A DNA stretch of 64,000 nucleotides from Gemmatimonadaceae bacterium (GCA_019752115.1 JAIEMN010000024.1:203011-267010), one strand, 5' to 3'; positions 24,205-32,423 are shown, counted from the stretch's first letter. Made by a program: numbers and translations. Notes: generated by a model not told the origin, from the sequence alone.

Positions 24205-25592
24205 GGGGCAGCGATGTGGCTCGGCCCCTGCGGGGCGGTAGACGTGCGCCACGCGCCACGCGTGAAGTCGGGGAACTTCACCGGCGCCGAGTCCTTCTTG
24301 AGCGAGATCTCACTCAAGGCAAACGGCACACTCCACGCCGCCGCGTCGTACACGTCGAAATCCGGCGCCAGCCCTTGCCGCAGGCACTGCACCAAGCGGT
24401 AGGCCATGACGAAGTCCATGCCGCCGTGGCCGCCATTGCGAGCCTGATCGCCGATCGCCGTCCAGAGCGGATGCTCGTACTTCGCCTTGAACTCCGAGAG
24501 CGGCGTCCACTTCTCGCCGCCCGGCGCGCCATCGATGTACAGGCGCGGCGGATAGTCGTTGAAGATCGCCTTCGACCCCTGGAGGTTGTTGAGCCGCGAG
24601 TACGGGCGCGGGTTCACCACATCATGCTGCAGCAGGATCGTGCGCCCCTTGGCCGTCTTGATCAGCGACGAGTTCATGTCGCCAGCGACGTACTTCTCCT
24701 GCCACTTGGGGCTATCCTTGGGCTCGTGGGCTTCACGCCACTCGGTGAGGCCGGCCTCCCCGCTCGACATCGAGACCATGTACTCGAACTTGTCGCCCCG
24801 GTGAATGCCCAGATACTGCGCCACCGGCCCGAGCCCATGCGTGGGATAGAAGTTCGCGTTGCGCTGCGTGTGCGGGATGCGGCGCCACAGCCCTTCGTCG
24901 CGATTCTCGAAGAGGATCTCGCGCAGATCGTGCAGATACGCCGCTTCGGCGTGCAGCAGCGTGCCGAACACCCCTTCGCGGACCATGCGCAGCACGGTGA
25001 GTTCACTGTTGCCGTAGCAGCAGTTCTCCATCATCAGGCAGTGCTTGCGCGTCTTTTCGGACGTCTCGACGAGCTCCCAGCAGTCATCGAGGCTCATCGC
25101 GATCGGCACTTCGCTGGCGGCATGCTTGCCCGCGCGCATGGCGGCGAGCACGACCGGCGTATGAAACGGCCACGGCGTGGCGGTATAGACAAAGTCGATG
25201 TCGTCGCGCTTGACGAGGCGCTCGTAGTCCCGTTCCCCGTTCGTGTAGAGCTCCGGCGCCTTGCGACCGGCCTTCACACACATCGCCGCCGCCCGCTCGG
25301 CCTTGTCCTTCACAATGTCGGCGACGGCCACGATCTCCGTGCCTTCAATGGCGAGCAGCTCGTTGAGCACGCTCCGCCCACGCAAGCCGGTGCCGACGAT
25401 GGCAAAGCGCACCTTCTCATGCTTCTCGAACGGCACGCCAAGCATGGAGCCGTTGCCGGCCGCGACCGGCGGCGCGAGGTCGACGCGCCAGTCATCTGTG
25501 GCCGCCAGCAGGCGCGCCGGCGTGGCCGTGAGGGCCGCGGCCGCGGCGGCGGCGGCACCGCTCAGCAGATCGCGGCGGGAGAGCTCGCTCAC
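24201..25592 (-). CDS. GH109-type Gfo/Idh/MocA oxidoreductase, Tat-exported
   Basis: An NAD-dependent Gfo/Idh/MocA protein most like GH109 alpha-N-acetylgalactosaminidases. 463 residues. It starts with a twin-arginine signal (MSELSRRDLLSGAAAAA...TPARLLA). The Rossmann motif is VGTGLRGRSVLNEL, the KDKAERAA helix follows, and the dehydrogenase signature TATPWPFHTPVVLAAMRAGKH is split over about 135-160. The C-terminal part has GGHGGMDFVM, VYDAAAWSVPFALSEIS and PVKFPDFTRG, which are typical of GH109. Known GH109 enzymes remove alpha-GalNAc by an NAD redox mechanism. The Tat signal means the protein folds with its cofactor before export. GTG 25592 overlaps the stop of the next upstream gene. Confidence 0.85.
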   Translation of the reverse strand: MSELSRRDLLSGAAAAAAAALTATPARLLAATDDWRVDLAPPVAAGNGSMLGVPFEKHEKVRFAIVGTGLRGRSVLNELLAIEGTEIVAVADIVKDKAERAAAMCVKAGRKAPELYTNGERDYERLVKRDDIDFVYTATPWPFHTPVVLAAMRAGKHAASEVPIAMSLDDCWELVETSEKTRKHCLMMENCCYGNSELTVLRMVREGVFGTLLHAEAAYLHDLREILFENRDEGLWRRIPHTQRNANFYPTHGLGPVAQYLGIHRGDKFEYMVSMSSGEAGLTEWREAHEPKDSPKWQEKYVAGDMNSSLIKTAKGRTILLQHDVVNPRPYSRLNNLQGSKAIFNDYPPRLYIDGAPGGEKWTPLSEFKAKYEHPLWTAIGDQARNGGHGGMDFVMAYRLVQCLRQGLAPDFDVYDAAAWSVPFALSEISLKKDSAPVKFPDFTRGAWRTSTAPQGPSHIAAP

Positions 25593-26578
25593 GCATCCCC
25601 CCGGATTTCGGAGTGGTCGCCGATCGTCATGCGGCCCTTCACCCCCTCGACCACCACGCTGTCGCCGAGGAAGCAGTCATGCAACGTGCTGTTGGTGATC
25701 GTCACTTTCTCGCCGGCCACCGTATCGCGCATCGTGCTGTGCTTCACCACGCTGCCGGCGCCCAGGGACACGTTCGGCCCGACCGTCGCGTGCTCGATCG
25801 TGCAGCCATCCTCGATGTAGACCGGCTCCACGATCGTGGCGCCCTCACCCAACTGCGCCGGCTTCCGGGCGCGCCCCTTCTCCAGCATGACGCGATTGGT
25901 GTCGAGCAGCGTCTCGAGCTGCCCGGCGTCGTACCACCCTTCCACGTCCACGACTTTGATCTTGGCGCCCTTGTCGATCATGTACTGGAAGGCGTCGGTG
26001 AGATACCACTCGCCCTTGTTGGGCGCCGTGGTCAGCACATGCGCGATGCCTTCGAGGAGCAGCTGCCAGTTGCGGATGTAGTAGAGGCCGATGTTGGCGC
26101 GCTTGGAGATCGGCGTCTTCGGCTTCTCCACGATCTTGGTCATGTGGCCGTTCTCATCGGTCACGACCACACCGAAGCGCTGATAGTCCTCGACTTCCTT
26201 GGTCCAGATGATGCCGTCGTCGGTGCTGTCCTTCACGATGCTCAGGTCTGCGTCGAAGATCGTGTCGACGAAGATGATGAGCACCGGGGCGTCGATGTAC
26301 GGCTTGGCGAGCGCCACCGCGCCGGCGGTGCCATCCTGGACGGCCTGCTCCACGAACACACTGGGAATCGGATAGGTGGCCTTGGCGTACGCCTCGACCT
26401 TCTCCTTCAGATGCCCGGTGATGTACACGACCTGCTCGACGTTTCCGAGCTTGAGCACATCGTCCATCACGTAGCTCATGACCGGTCGCCCGGCGACCTT
26501 GAGCATGGGCTTGGGGACGACGTGCGTATGCGGGCGAAGGCGCGTGCCTTTGCCGGCGAGCGGGATAATGACCTTCAT
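25589..26578 (-). CDS. Sugar nucleotidyltransferase with left-handed beta-helix tail
   Basis: A glucose-1-phosphate thymidylyl/uridylyltransferase-like enzyme of 329 residues. The nucleotide loop is MKVIIPLAGKGTRLRPHTHVVPKPML split over residues 1-26, the metal Asp is in IIFVDTIFDAD, and the acceptor block is EKPKTPISKRANIGLYY. After about residue 245 the sequence changes to hexapeptide-type repeats (VEPVYIEDGCTIEHATVG..VSLGAGSVV) of a left-handed beta helix. Such tails occur in bifunctional or allosterically regulated members. Start is ATG 26578; longer reading to 26641 is not supported. The stop overlaps the GH109 start as GTGA. Confidence 0.87.
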   Translation of the reverse strand: MKVIIPLAGKGTRLRPHTHVVPKPMLKVAGRPVMSYVMDDVLKLGNVEQVVYITGHLKEKVEAYAKATYPIPSVFVEQAVQDGTAGAVALAKPYIDAPVLIIFVDTIFDADLSIVKDSTDDGIIWTKEVEDYQRFGVVVTDENGHMTKIVEKPKTPISKRANIGLYYIRNWQLLLEGIAHVLTTAPNKGEWYLTDAFQYMIDKGAKIKVVDVEGWYDAGQLETLLDTNRVMLEKGRARKPAQLGEGATIVEPVYIEDGCTIEHATVGPNVSLGAGSVVKHSTMRDTVAGEKVTITNSTLHDCFLGDSVVVEGVKGRMTIGDHSEIRGDA

Positions 26579-26647
26579 GGAGTTCCGGGTTGGAAGTGGG
26601 CGGTCTGGGGTCCGCGAGCCACGGAGGAAGGATCTCCCCAAAATGCA

Positions 26648-26683
26648 GAACGGCGACGGCCCTCGGGAGGGGCGTCGCCGTTC
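26648..26683 (-). terminator. Intrinsic terminator after the cupin gene
   Basis: GAACGGCGACG (26648-26658) and CGTCGCCGTTC (26673-26683) form an 11-bp perfect stem; on the minus strand it is followed by TGCATTTTGGGG. It lies between the cupin gene and the nucleotidyltransferase gene, so the four-gene sugar operon may have its own promoter or depend on read-through. Confidence 0.75.
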
Positions 26684-26703
26684 GGTTTGCCGGAAGCGGG
26701 CGC

Positions 26704-27081
26704 TTACGGGGCGCTGGTGCCTTCGCGGCCGTAGCGATCCTTGATCCGGACCACGTCATCGAGCTCGGGCGTGCTGGCCTCGAGGATGTCGCAGTCGGTG
26801 ATCGCCTCGATGTAGTGAATCGTACCCGGCGTGATGCGGAAGCTCTGGCCGGTGGTGAGGCGCTGATCGCGGAGCTCGGTATCGCCGGGGAGCTGCACCC
26901 AGTACTTCATCTCCCCCTGCAGCAGGTAGACCGTCTCATCCTTGCGCTCGTGGTATTGCACCGAGAGCGCCTGGCCGGCGGTGACGTGCAGGATCTTGCC
27001 GACGTAGCGGTCGGTGTGTGCCCAGATGGTCTCATGACCCCAGGGCTTGGAAACGTGGCGGACTTCAACGCGGCCGCTCAT
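26704..27081 (-). CDS. Cupin, mannose-6-phosphate isomerase type II-like
   Basis: A small cupin of 125 residues like the isomerase domain of ManC/PMI type II: KPWGHETIWAHTDRY, the first cupin motif QYHERKDETVYLLQGEMKYWV with His-Glu metal ligands (split over about 43-63), and PGTIHYIEAITDCDILEAST. Stand-alone cupins of this kind are common beside nucleotide-sugar genes and may isomerise hexose phosphates or bind sugars. It is flanked by two terminators (27115-27146 ahead, 26648-26683 behind), so it seems to be a single-gene transcript placed between the atp operon and the sugar operon. Confidence 0.85.
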   Translation of the reverse strand: MSGRVEVRHVSKPWGHETIWAHTDRYVGKILHVTAGQALSVQYHERKDETVYLLQGEMKYWVQLPGDTELRDQRLTTGQSFRITPGTIHYIEAITDCDILEASTPELDDVVRIKDRYGREGTSAP

Positions 27082-27114
27082 GGGCAGGACTCGGCGAGTG
27101 GTTCGAAAAAGAGA

Positions 27115-27146
27115 CTGGCCTCCTAGGACGATACCCAGGAGGCCAG
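27115..27146 (-). terminator. Intrinsic terminator of the atp operon
   Basis: CTGGCCTCCT (27115-27124) pairs perfectly with AGGAGGCCAG (27137-27146), loop 12 nt. On the minus strand the stem is followed by AGTCTCTTTTTCG. It lies 30 nt after the atpH stop and is a textbook rho-independent terminator. Confidence 0.88.
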
Positions 27147-27177
27147 CGTCACGTCAGCGGGCCGCGGCCCGGGCGCT

Positions 27178-27731
27178 TAGCGGCCCGTGCCCATCCGGCG
27201 ACGGAGAATCGACAGCTTCCGGCGCACGGAGCCGTCCATCACCGTATCGCCCATGCGGACGACCACGCCACCGATGATCGCGGGGTCGATGCCCACGTGC
27301 GGCACCACCTTCTTGCCGACGATGCGCGAGAGCTGCGCGCCGATCGAACCGACCTCGGCCTCGCTGGCCGGCTTGGCCAGCGTGACCTTGGCGTGCACGA
27401 TGCCTTCGGAGGCATCGAGCAGCGTCTCGTACTCTGCCGCGATCGTCGGGATGAGCGACAGGCGGCGATTCTTCACCAGCTGCTGCAGGAAGCGCAGAAA
27501 GAGCTGCGGCACGCGATCGCCCAGCGCCTTGCCGAGCACCGCCGACTTCTGCTCACCGGCAATGCGCGGCGAGTCGAGGAACTGCGCGAGCGTGGCGTCG
27601 GTCAGCACGGCGTCGGCGACCTGGCGGATCATCGTCCCCCAGCCCGCCGGGTCGTTGGCCTTCCGCGCAAGCGCGAGGAGCGCCTCGGCGTAGTTGCGGG
27701 CGACGGATTCGCCCTGCACGCCGGCCGGCAT
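27178..27731 (-). CDS. atpH: ATP synthase F1 delta subunit
   Basis: The delta subunit (OSCP homologue), 184 residues, that joins the F1 head to the peripheral stalk. The N-terminal helical domain begins ARNYAEALLALARK, and the C-terminal domain ends with the family signature IDPAIIGGVVVRMGDTVMDGS (about 150-170). Its ATG shares one base with the atpF stop (TGATG). It is the last gene of this cluster: a strong terminator follows, and atpA, atpG, atpD and atpC must be elsewhere. Confidence 0.95.
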
Positions 27732-28339
27732 CAGTTCGTCCCCTTGCTGCCGCTGAGCGAAGCCAGGAAGGACTCCACGATCTGACGGTTGCCCGTCGAA
27801 TCGAGGTTCTGCTCGATGACCTTCGACGCGCCGGCAATGGCGAGGTCGACGGCTTCGCGGCGCAGGTCGGCGATGGCGGCGGCCTTCTCGCCTTCGATGG
27901 CGCGGCGGGCCTGCTCGATCATCTCTTCCTGCTGCTGCTTCGTTTGGGCGAGCATGTCGCTGCGCATCTTCTCGGCCGTCGCACGGCTTTCGGCGATGAT
28001 CTGCTGCGCGTCGTTGCGGGCGGCTTCGAGCTGCGCGCGCTGCTGCGCGAGGAGCTGCTCGGTTTCGGCCCGATCACGCTTGGCGCCTTCGATCGCGTCT
28101 TCGAGCGCCTTTTCGCGGGCCTCGACGGCGGCGAAGAGCGGCTTGAAGGCGAACTTCGCGAGCACCGTGAAGAGCAGCACGAAGATGATCAGCGTCCAGA
28201 ACATCACGCCGACCTTCGGGTCGAGCAGACCGCCGCCCGACTCTCCGCCTTCAGAGGCGAAAGCCGGCGTGGCGGTGACCATCAGGGCAGCGGCGAGGGC
28301 GCTCAGGCGACCACCGGTGCGACGGAGATATGCGAGCAT
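27731..28339 (-). CDS. atpF: ATP synthase F0 b subunit
   Basis: The peripheral-stalk b subunit, 202 residues from ATG 28339. It has an N-terminal hydrophobic segment resembling a signal peptide (RLSALAAALMVTATPAFA), then the single membrane anchor GVMFWTLIIFVLLFTVLAKF (split, about 45-65), and a long charged helix of about 130 residues (REKALEDAIEGAKRDRAE...), the dimeric coiled coil. A predicted cleavable signal on subunit b is unusual compared with E. coli. An open frame to 28414 has no homologous sequence. Confidence 0.94.
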   Translation of the reverse strand: MLAYLRRTGGRLSALAAALMVTATPAFASEGGESGGGLLDPKVGVMFWTLIIFVLLFTVLAKFAFKPLFAAVEAREKALEDAIEGAKRDRAETEQLLAQQRAQLEAARNDAQQIIAESRATAEKMRSDMLAQTKQQQEEMIEQARRAIEGEKAAAIADLRREAVDLAIAGASKVIEQNLDSTGNRQIVESFLASLSGSKGTN

Positions 28340-28413
28340 GGAAGAGTCCACGAAGAAAAGAGAGTGCGGCGGGGCACCGGCGATTGCGCGCCGATGCCCC
28401 ACGCGCGAACACA

Positions 28414-28692
28414 TCAGAACGTGATCTTGCCCTGGATCTGGAAGCCGATCACGACGCCGAACAGCGCGGCGCCTTCGATGAGGGCGGCCAGGATGAGCGC
28501 GGCCGTCTGGATCTTGCCCGCGACTTCCGGCTGACGCGCCATGCCTTCCACGGCCGAGCCACCGATACGGCCGATGCCCATGCCCGCGCCGATCACGGCG
28601 CCGCCGGCGGCGATACCGGCACCGATCATCGCCATGCCCTTCGGATCCTGCACCACCGGAGCGGCGGCCTGGAGGAGACCCATGATTTCCAT
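28414..28692 (-). CDS. atpE: ATP synthase F0 c subunit
   Basis: The rotor-ring subunit, 92 residues, two helices around the ARQPE polar loop (GMARQPEVAGKIQ). Helix 1 is Gly-rich (GAGIAAGGAVIGAGMGIG) as required for close packing, and the ion-carrying Glu is in ALILAALIEGAALFG. The Na+-type ligands (Gln in helix 1, Ser-Thr after the Glu) are replaced by Ile and Gly-Ala, so proton coupling is expected. The start is ATG 28692, with GGAG 7 nt upstream; an in-frame ATG at 28683 is weaker. The 170-nt gap to atpB contains three hairpins. Confidence 0.95.
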   Translation of the reverse strand: MEIMGLLQAAAPVVQDPKGMAMIGAGIAAGGAVIGAGMGIGRIGGSAVEGMARQPEVAGKIQTAALILAALIEGAALFGVVIGFQIQGKITF

Positions 28693-28766
28693 CGTATAAC
28701 TCCGAGTACGTAGTCGTTGAGATGCTGCGCTCCCGACGGACACTCTGGTCCGCATGTCCCGTCAGT

Positions 28767-28845
28767 GAGCCCCGAGGGGCTCAACGGGTTTCGCCGGTCG
28801 CTCGACCGGCTACTGGCACCGCCGCACGGGAGTGGCGCGGCGGTG
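28767..28845 (-). promoter_or_regulatory. Three consecutive hairpins between atpB and atpE
   Basis: Hairpin A: GAGCCCC/GGGGCTC at 28767-28782. Hairpin B: GCCGGTCG/CGACCGGC at 28793-28810. Hairpin C: CACCGCCGC/GCGGCGGTG at 28817-28845, right after the atpB stop. None has a T-run. In E. coli the atpB-atpE gap raises translation of atpE to meet the ring stoichiometry; these stems could do the same by mRNA processing or stabilisation. This is inference. Confidence 0.5.
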
Positions 28846-28861
28846 TCCTGCCAAGTGCAGC

Positions 28862-29854
28862 TTAGTGGTGCGCTTCCCGGATCTGGCCGATGAACACGCT
28901 GGCCAGCAGCGTGAAGATGAAGGCCTGCAGGAAGGCGACGAACAGTTCGAGCATGCTGATCGCGGTGGCCATGAGGACCGGCACCGGCGTGATCACCCAG
29001 CTCTTGAAGGTGAAGATGAGCCCCATGAGCGCGAGGAGCACGATGTGCCCGGCGGTCATGTTCGCGAACAGACGGATCGTGAGCGCGAACGGCTTGGAGA
29101 TCTTGCCCACCATTTCGACCGGCGACATCACGACGAACATGATGACGCGCATGACGAGCGGGAGCTCCTTGTTCCAATAGAAGATCGTGCTGAGGTACCC
29201 AAGGCCGTTGGCCCGGATGCCCGCGACTTCCACGACAATGGCGGTGATGATGGCCAGCGTCGCGGTGACCGACACATTGCCGGTGGCGGTGGCGCCCCAC
29301 GGCAGCATGCCGAAGAGGTTCATCACGAGGATGAAGAAGAAGAGCGTCAGCGCGAACGGCACGAACGCTTCGCCGTGATGGCCGACGTTCGGCAGCACCA
29401 CTTCATTGCGGAGGTAGAGCGCCATCGCCTCGATGGCGCAGGCAAAGCCCTTGGTGTGGCCGATCGTTTCGTGCTGCTTCTTGGACGTGTTCGCCGAGAT
29501 AATCAGGACCAGCGCGACGATGATGGCGGCGAGCGCCATGAACACGACGTGCTTGGTGGGCGAGAGGTCCACTTCGAGCGAGCCGATGTGCACCGGCGCG
29601 AACGTCGGCAGCTCGACTTCCTTGGCCAGATGCGCATTGGGCCACGGGATTTCGAGGTACCGGCTGTCGGTGATGTGCGGCGTGATGATGTCGACCGGGC
29701 CTTCCGCCTGCGGCACCGCATGTTCGGCGGCGGCGGCACCCTCGTGCTCCTGGGCGCGCAGCGACAGCGGCGCGGTGGCCAGCACGGTGAATCCGGCGAT
29801 CATGGCGAACGACCGCGTGAGCGATCGCGAAAGCGAACGGAGCATCGACTGCAT
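28862..29854 (-). CDS. atpB: ATP synthase F0 a subunit
   Basis: The stator subunit with the two half channels for protons, 330 residues from ATG 29854, longer than E. coli (271) because of an N-terminal signal-like segment (SFAMIAGFTVLATAPLSLRAQ) and a 60-residue periplasmic region rich in His and Glu. About six membrane helices follow. The essential Arg is in SKPFALTIRLFANMTAGH and the last helix is LELFVAFLQAFIFTLLASVF. The frame extends to a TTG at 29875 that overlaps the previous gene. A cleaved N-terminal extension is seen in several Bacteroidota/Gemmatimonadota AtpB sequences. Confidence 0.94.
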   Translation of the reverse strand: MQSMLRSLSRSLTRSFAMIAGFTVLATAPLSLRAQEHEGAAAAEHAVPQAEGPVDIITPHITDSRYLEIPWPNAHLAKEVELPTFAPVHIGSLEVDLSPTKHVVFMALAAIIVALVLIISANTSKKQHETIGHTKGFACAIEAMALYLRNEVVLPNVGHHGEAFVPFALTLFFFILVMNLFGMLPWGATATGNVSVTATLAIITAIVVEVAGIRANGLGYLSTIFYWNKELPLVMRVIMFVVMSPVEMVGKISKPFALTIRLFANMTAGHIVLLALMGLIFTFKSWVITPVPVLMATAISMLELFVAFLQAFIFTLLASVFIGQIREAHH

Positions 29855-29867
29855 CCGAAAGTGTCGG

Positions 29868-30269
29868 TTAACCAACGTTCAAGAAGATCGGCTCGATGAC
29901 CGTCGAGACGAAGAAGAAGAGCACCAGCGACAGCAGCGCCGGTCCCGAGACGAGACCAAACGCCTTGATACCGAGGAAGGCCCAGAAGGCGACCACGGCG
30001 AACCGCAGCAGCACTCCGATCCCCCACGCGGCGATGACCTGCTGGCGCGCCACCAGGCGCGCCATCGCGAAGGTCACCACCTGCACCACCCCTGCGAGCC
30101 ACGCGCTGGCCTGAATCGCGGCGGCCGAGCCGGCATCGGTCCAGACGAACCGCTGCAGCACCATCGCCGTCGCCAGCACCAGCACCGCCTGCGCCACCGT
30201 AAAGGCCGCCACGGCGGGCACGAAGCCCCGGATTCCGGTCGATCCCGTCGTTGGCTGTGTCGTGGTCAT
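29868..30269 (-). CDS. Small 4-TM membrane protein of the atp operon (AtpI-like)
   Basis: A 133-residue hydrophobic protein with four predicted helices (about 16-38, 48-68, 78-100, 104-127) and the basic turn ARLVARQQV between helices 2 and 3. Size, topology and place between atpZ and atpB fit AtpI, the c-ring assembly/Mg2+ factor, though similarity to E. coli AtpI is not obvious by eye. ATG 30269 overlaps the atpZ stop as ATGA. Longer frames upstream are out-of-frame reading of atpZ. Confidence 0.75.
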   Translation of the reverse strand: MTTTQPTTGSTGIRGFVPAVAAFTVAQAVLVLATAMVLQRFVWTDAGSAAAIQASAWLAGVVQVVTFAMARLVARQQVIAAWGIGVLLRFAVVAFWAFLGIKAFGLVSGPALLSLVLFFFVSTVIEPIFLNVG

Positions 30270-30553
30270 GCAGACGGGGGCGAGTCGTGATCCGAATCCT
30301 GCCGCGGCGGCGCCTGCTCGCTCGTCGCCATGAGGCGCCGATAGCTGGAGTAGAACACGCCACCGCCTCCTACGAACACGCCGCCCAGAAGAAAGAGCGG
30401 CGCGGTGTCCATCCGACGGTCGAGCCAGTTGCCGGCGTAGACGAAGACGATGATGGCCACACAGAACTGCATGCCGAGCCCGGCCAGGGCCCACGGGCTG
30501 ACCTCTCCCGTTGGCTTGGATTCACGCGTCGACTTCTGTGGCGTTTCTGCCAT
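30266..30553 (-). CDS. AtpZ/AtpI family protein, first gene of the atp operon
   Basis: A 95-residue protein of the AtpZ (F0F1-ATPase gene 1) family: charged N-terminus (MAETPQKSTRESK), then two helices, WALAGLGMQFCVAIIVFVYA (split) with the family's G.G..GLDRR-like turn as GNWLDRRMDTAP, and LFLLGGVFVGGGGVFYSSYR. Family members form a Mg2+/Ca2+-linked pair with AtpI or help F0 assembly. Start ATG 30553 was chosen because upstream in-frame residues are not conserved-looking. The stop overlaps the next gene by 4 bp. Confidence 0.85.
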   Translation of the reverse strand: MAETPQKSTRESKPTGEVSPWALAGLGMQFCVAIIVFVYAGNWLDRRMDTAPLFLLGGVFVGGGGVFYSSYRRLMATSEQAPPRQDSDHDSPPSA

Positions 30554-30571
30554 TCGGGGGCGGAAGCTACC

Positions 30572-30595
30572 CGCTTGTGAAATTTTTCGCAAGCG
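30572..30595 (-). promoter_or_regulatory. Inverted repeat in the atp operon leader
   Basis: CGCTTG (30572-30577) and CAAGCG (30590-30595) flank TGAAATTTTTCG, 19 nt upstream of atpZ. The A/T-rich stretch 30596-30670 that follows probably holds the atp promoter. It could be an operator or a leader hairpin. Confidence 0.35.
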
Positions 30596-30684
30596 AACCT
30601 TTTGACCGAAACCGAACAAAACCCGACCGTGGAAAAACCCGTGAAAATCCAACCCCCACCGTCACTTAGCCTGTAAATCCCTGC

Positions 30685-30713
30685 TTGACAGCCCGCTCAA
30701 CCGTTGATAACGT
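30685..30713 (+). promoter_or_regulatory. Sigma-70-type promoter for the BsuPI-like lipoprotein gene
   Basis: TTGACA at 30685-30690 with -10-like GATAAC (30706) or TAACGT (30708), spacers 15 and 17 nt. It leaves a leader of roughly 95 nt before ATG 30814. Confidence 0.5.
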
Positions 30714-30813
30714 GGCGTCGTATCGAATTGTGACCGTAGATCGTCCAACTCCATGTCGGCGTTATGGATTGGCTCGGCGCCGATACCTCCCGTTCCCAAC
30801 CCCTGCTCCCCTG

Positions 30814-31263
30814 ATGCTTTCACGCATCACTGTTCCGTTGGTGGCCGCGGCCGTCCTCATGTTTGCGTGCGGTCCTCGCACGCCGAATCCGGTTGCCAGC
30901 GTGCGTCCCAAGGCGGGCGCCGATCGGGGGGTCACATCCCACGTCATGGTCGACACGGCCCAGGGAACGGTCCGGTTCGCCATTGAGGTGACCAACGACT
31001 CGCGCAAGCGCGTCGAACTCGCCTTCCCCGACGGACAGACGCACGATTTCACCGTGCTCGACGCGCAGGGGCGCGAAGTGTGGAAGTGGAGCAAGGATCG
31101 CCTCTTCACGCAGGCCATGCAGAATCGCCTGCTCGATGCGCACGACTCGATCATCTACGCCGAGAAGTGGACGCCCACGTCGCGTGGCCGCTTCACGCTC
31201 GTCGCGCAGCTCCACAGCGAGAATTTCCCCGTTCAGCAGCGGGTTGAGTTCGCCCTGCCCTGA
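30814..31263 (+). CDS. Lipoprotein with BsuPI-like domain
   Basis: A 149-residue secreted lipoprotein. The signal peptide MLSRITVPLVAAAVLMFAC ends in a lipobox Cys at 19. The mature part is close to the BsuPI (intracellular proteinase inhibitor) domain: VRFAIEVTNDSRKRVELAF, QTHDFTVLDAQGREVWKWS, FTQAMQNRLLDAHDSIIYAEKW and a final beta strand. BsuPI is an inhibitor of subtilisin-type proteases in Bacillus; exported relatives are uncharacterised. The start is ATG 30814 since the upstream frame (from 30685) overlaps the promoter. A hairpin at 31319-31342 ends the transcript. Confidence 0.85.
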   Translation: MLSRITVPLVAAAVLMFACGPRTPNPVASVRPKAGADRGVTSHVMVDTAQGTVRFAIEVTNDSRKRVELAFPDGQTHDFTVLDAQGREVWKWSKDRLFTQAMQNRLLDAHDSIIYAEKWTPTSRGRFTLVAQLHSENFPVQQRVEFALP

Positions 31264-31318
31264 ACGCGCGGCGCTGAGCGACCTGCGCCAATCGCAGGTA
31301 CATTATCGCAGTATCGGC

Positions 31319-31342
31319 AACGGACGCCCGAGGGCGTCCGTT
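31319..31342 (+). terminator. Terminator after the BsuPI-like gene
   Basis: AACGGACGCCC (31319-31329), GA, GGGCGTCCGTT (31332-31342), followed by AGTGTTTG. An 11-bp perfect inverted repeat 55 nt after the stop. Confidence 0.75.
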
Positions 31343-31397
31343 AGTGTTTGCGGGCGTGTCCGTCGCCCGTGCCACCTGACCCTGTGCCCGGCCCTCT

Positions 31398-32381
31398 GTG
31401 ACTTCATCTCCCGCCGTGAACGATCTCGAGATGCTCGAACGTCTTGCGCTCGCGCGCAAAGACCTCGCGAAAATGATCTCGCAACGCATCGTCGGTCAGG
31501 CCCACATCGTCGACGATCTGGTGACGGCGCTCCTTGCGGGTGGCCATGCGGTGCTCATCGGTGTGCCGGGGCTCGCGAAGACCCTGCTCGTGCAGACGGT
31601 GGCGCAGACGCTCGATCTGTCCTTCTCGCGAGTGCAGTTCACGCCGGACCTCATGCCGAGTGACATCACCGGCACGGAGTTGATGGAAGAAGAGAGCGGC
31701 ACCGGACGGCGCGCCTTCCGCTTTGCACCGGGCCCGGTGTTCGGCAACATGGTGCTCGCCGACGAAATCAATCGCGCCCCGCCAAAGACGCAGGCCGCGC
31801 TGCTGCAGGCCATGCAGGAGCGAACGGTCACCGTCGCCGGTCAGACGTACGACCTGCCCCGCCCGTTCTTCGTGCTCGCCACGCAGAACCCGGTCGAACA
31901 GGAAGGCACGTACTCGCTCCCCGAAGCGCAGCTCGACCGCTTCATGTTCGAACTGAACATCGGCTATCCGACGCGCGAGGAGGAAGAGCAGATCGTGCTC
32001 TCCACCACCGGCGATCGAGAGGGCGTGATCACGCCCGTGCTCACCGGCGCACAGCTGCAGGAGCTCCAGCGGCTCGTGCGTCGTCTGCCGGCGCCGCCGA
32101 GTCTGGTGAGCTACGCGGTGTCGGTCGTGCGCGCGACGCGTCCGGAAAATCCGGAAGCATCGGCGAAGGTCAAGCAGTACGTGTCGTGGGGCGCCGGTCC
32201 GCGTGCCTCGCAGTACCTCATCCTGGGTGCGAAGGCCCGGGCGGCGATGGATGGGCGCGCGATGCCCGACATCGACGACATCCGCAGCGTGGCCAAGGCG
32301 GTGCTGCGTCACCGGCTCGTGGTGAACTTCCAGGCCGAAGCCGACGGCATCCCCAAGGAGTCGCTGATCGAGCTGCCGTGA
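31398..32381 (+). CDS. MoxR-family AAA+ ATPase
   Basis: An AAA+ ATPase of 327 residues. Walker A is GVPGLAKT (about 55-62), Walker B LADEIN (about 120-125), sensor 1 LATQNP, and the C-terminal lid ends KAVLRHRLVVNFQAEADGI. MoxR proteins work as chaperones that load metal or assemble partner complexes, and are usually encoded next to DUF58 and VWA proteins. None of those partners follows here: a terminator (32424-32453) and an unrelated regulator come next. The start is GTG 31398, with GTG 31416 possible. Two copies of GGGTGCCGTA follow directly after the stop. Confidence 0.93.
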   Translation: MTSSPAVNDLEMLERLALARKDLAKMISQRIVGQAHIVDDLVTALLAGGHAVLIGVPGLAKTLLVQTVAQTLDLSFSRVQFTPDLMPSDITGTELMEEESGTGRRAFRFAPGPVFGNMVLADEINRAPPKTQAALLQAMQERTVTVAGQTYDLPRPFFVLATQNPVEQEGTYSLPEAQLDRFMFELNIGYPTREEEEQIVLSTTGDREGVITPVLTGAQLQELQRLVRRLPAPPSLVSYAVSVVRATRPENPEASAKVKQYVSWGAGPRASQYLILGAKARAAMDGRAMPDIDDIRSVAKAVLRHRLVVNFQAEADGIPKESLIELP

Positions 32382-32423
32382 GGGTGCCGTAAGGGTGCCG
32401 TACGGGCGTGCGCGATCGTGATA

